Source: Planctomycetaceae bacterium
Lineage (GTDB): Bacteria > Planctomycetota > Planctomycetia > Pirellulales > Lacipirellulaceae
Direction: 5' to 3'
NCBI GenBank assembly: GCA_002713555.1
Contig: PATG01000097.1
Location: forward strand, 26,165 to 31,870
DNA length: 5,706 nt
Under the pieces are notes generated by a model. It saw nothing but the letters and a program-made list of their open reading frames with translations, searched no databases and was not told the origin of the DNA. The translations under genes and the position numbers were made by a program. Shown in pieces: positions 4,889 through 5,706 of the stretch. Within the stretch, counting starts at the first letter, position 1. Each line of letters starts with the position of its first letter.

Positions 4889-5706
4889 GCTTTGGCCAAT
4901 TGGCGAAGAGAAGCACGCTGAGAGGCAAAATAGCGCCCGAAAAGTACGCTACTTGAAAGCATCTTCTTCAGACGATCGCCCCATATCTCTTGGCTTGTAC
5001 CAAGTCGCTCGAATATCTCACGCACCCCTGCACCGAGTCGTGCCTTGCCCTGGCGAAAAAGTCGGCCCGTGTAATTCACTAGCAGCAAGTAACTGCCGAG
5101 CGAAAATCCTTCGAGCATTCCTTCTCGATCGGATGCCGGCTGGGCATTGGTATGCTCGCGGCGATCTTCGATTGGTAACAGCCAATGGTCTTGGTCAACG
5201 TTGCCCGCAGCCTGGCACGCAGCCACGCTGCCTTGTCTTGCTTTTCTGAGCTTGCTCAGATGGCCTTGCTTACGAGCATGTGTCACACGCTGGTGAACCG
5301 AGGTATGGGGGCTTGTTTCTGGCGTGGCAGCAATGCCGGCTGCAACCACGTTTAAGTCGATGTAGGCACATGTCGCTAGCAGTGCTTCTTCATCTAGAAT
5401 CGCGATCGACTTGTAGCGGCCCTCCCAAAAAGCCCCTTTGCAATCGTCTTCTTTGTTAGCCAATCTTGCCAATGGCTCTTTGAGGGATTTCATAAACCAA
5501 TCCAGATTTTGGAGCCGGCTACGAAGGACTTCGACTTTTTCCTGATCTCGTGCCTGGTCGGCAATCCAGGCCTGTACGATTCTTGGGTCTTCGATATCTA
5601 AAGTGGTCGGAGGATAAATTGCCATCCAGCGGCGTAGGACTTCGGCGGCCGACCAATTCCGGGCTTGATCGGGATTGAGGCGGCAGAGGACGTGGAGGTG
5701 GTTGTC
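4834..5706 (-). CDS. HUH (Y1) transposase, RAYT-like; N-terminus beyond right edge, C-terminus fused to foreign DNA
   Basis: Single-strand DNA transposase of the Y1 / REP-associated tyrosine transposase class. 290 codons are visible and the start lies beyond the right edge. The fragment begins with D-N-H-L-H-V-L, the H-x-H (HUH) metal motif. F-W-E-G-R-Y-K follows at 93-99 of the fragment, then D-E-E-A-L-L-A-T-C-A-Y-I-D-L-N at 105-119, where the Tyr (about 115) is the expected nucleophile; the usual N-P after it is N-V. The frame is free of interruptions down to about 4890. The last 18 or so codons before the TAG/TAA-type stop at 4834-4836 are simply the amidohydrolase sequence read out of frame, so the native C-terminus was lost or replaced. 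The loss is probably small, and activity cannot be excluded. The visible part does not show the far end of the element, and no clear element boundary or target duplication is seen. Confidence 0.8.
   Translation of the reverse strand, partial: DNHLHVLCRLNPDQARNWSAAEVLRRWMAIYPPTTLDIEDPRIVQAWIADQARDQEKVEVLRSRLQNLDWFMKSLKEPLARLANKEDDCKGAFWEGRYKSIAILDEEALLATCAYIDLNVVAAGIAATPETSPHTSVHQRVTHARKQGHLSKLRKARQGSVAACQAAGNVDQDHWLLPIEDRREHTNAQPASDREGMLEGFSLGSYLLLVNYTGRLFRQGKARLGAGVREIFERLGTSQEIWGDRLKKMLSSSVLFGRYFASQRASLRQLAKACGHNWTGWKKTSSGCTA
4873..4903. repeat. Imperfect palindrome at the transposase/amidohydrolase junction
   Basis: CCAATTGTGGCC (4873-4884) can pair with GGCCAATTGG (4894-4903) around a nine-base loop, leaving a two-base bulge (GT). 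The palindrome straddles the point where transposase homology ends and amidohydrolase homology begins. Imperfect hairpins are what Y1 transposases recognise, so it could be an element end, but it could also be chance. Confidence 0.35.

Noticed and set aside
4953..5249. 98-codon plus-strand open frame opposite the transposase
   Set aside because: It is antisense to the well-supported transposase frame and its translation has no recognisable family features.
1..5706. CRISPR array, tRNA, rRNA or toxin-antitoxin pair
   Set aside because: I saw no regularly spaced repeats, no cloverleaf-like sequences, no rRNA segments and no paired small genes of that kind.

Overview
The window looks like a piece of a planctomycete chromosome, probably of the Pirellula/Rhodopirellula kind. 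The best evidence is a secreted protein that ends in a PEP-CTERM sorting signal, preceded by a dockerin-like block of the G-D-F-D...D-F-L-x-W-Q-R type common in that phylum. A FucP-type sugar symporter and an HUH transposase of the Y1/RAYT class fit the same setting. This assignment rests on protein style alone; no rRNA or other phylogenetic marker is present.

Layout, left to right. At 3-1211 (minus) lies most of a FucP-like sugar:H+ symporter whose C-terminus runs off the left edge. A gene-free stretch of about 370 bp follows (1212-1580). It holds a ribosome binding site, a palindromic operator candidate and several hairpins. At 1581-2300 (minus) is the exported PEP-CTERM protein, with a recognisable promoter upstream. 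A divergent gap leads to a small K+ channel-like membrane protein at 2525-2983 (plus). Its stop codon directly abuts the stop codon of a convergent gene at 2984-4108 (minus), an intact fold-type III PLP enzyme of the D-threonine aldolase / D-serine dehydratase family.

Upstream of the PLP enzyme, still on the minus strand, the DNA is wreckage. A C-terminal stub of a short-chain dehydrogenase (4135-4338) is joined to an amidohydrolase-2 pseudogene (4339-4888). The amidohydrolase has lost its N-terminus, carries an internal deletion with a frame change, and lacks the expected metal-ligand Asp. It is joined in turn to the 3' end of a transposase gene (4834-5706) that enters from the right edge. 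The simplest reading is an old catabolic operon (amidohydrolase, SDR, PLP enzyme) that was invaded by a transposase gene and then eroded by deletions, leaving only the last gene whole.

How the genes may work together is inference. A FucP-type transporter, an SDR and a lactonase-like amidohydrolase are the usual parts of non-phosphorylative L-fucose-type sugar breakdown, but here two of the three are broken and the transporter lies about 3 kb away beyond unrelated genes. I see no new defence, CRISPR, toxin-antitoxin or RNA-based system in this window.
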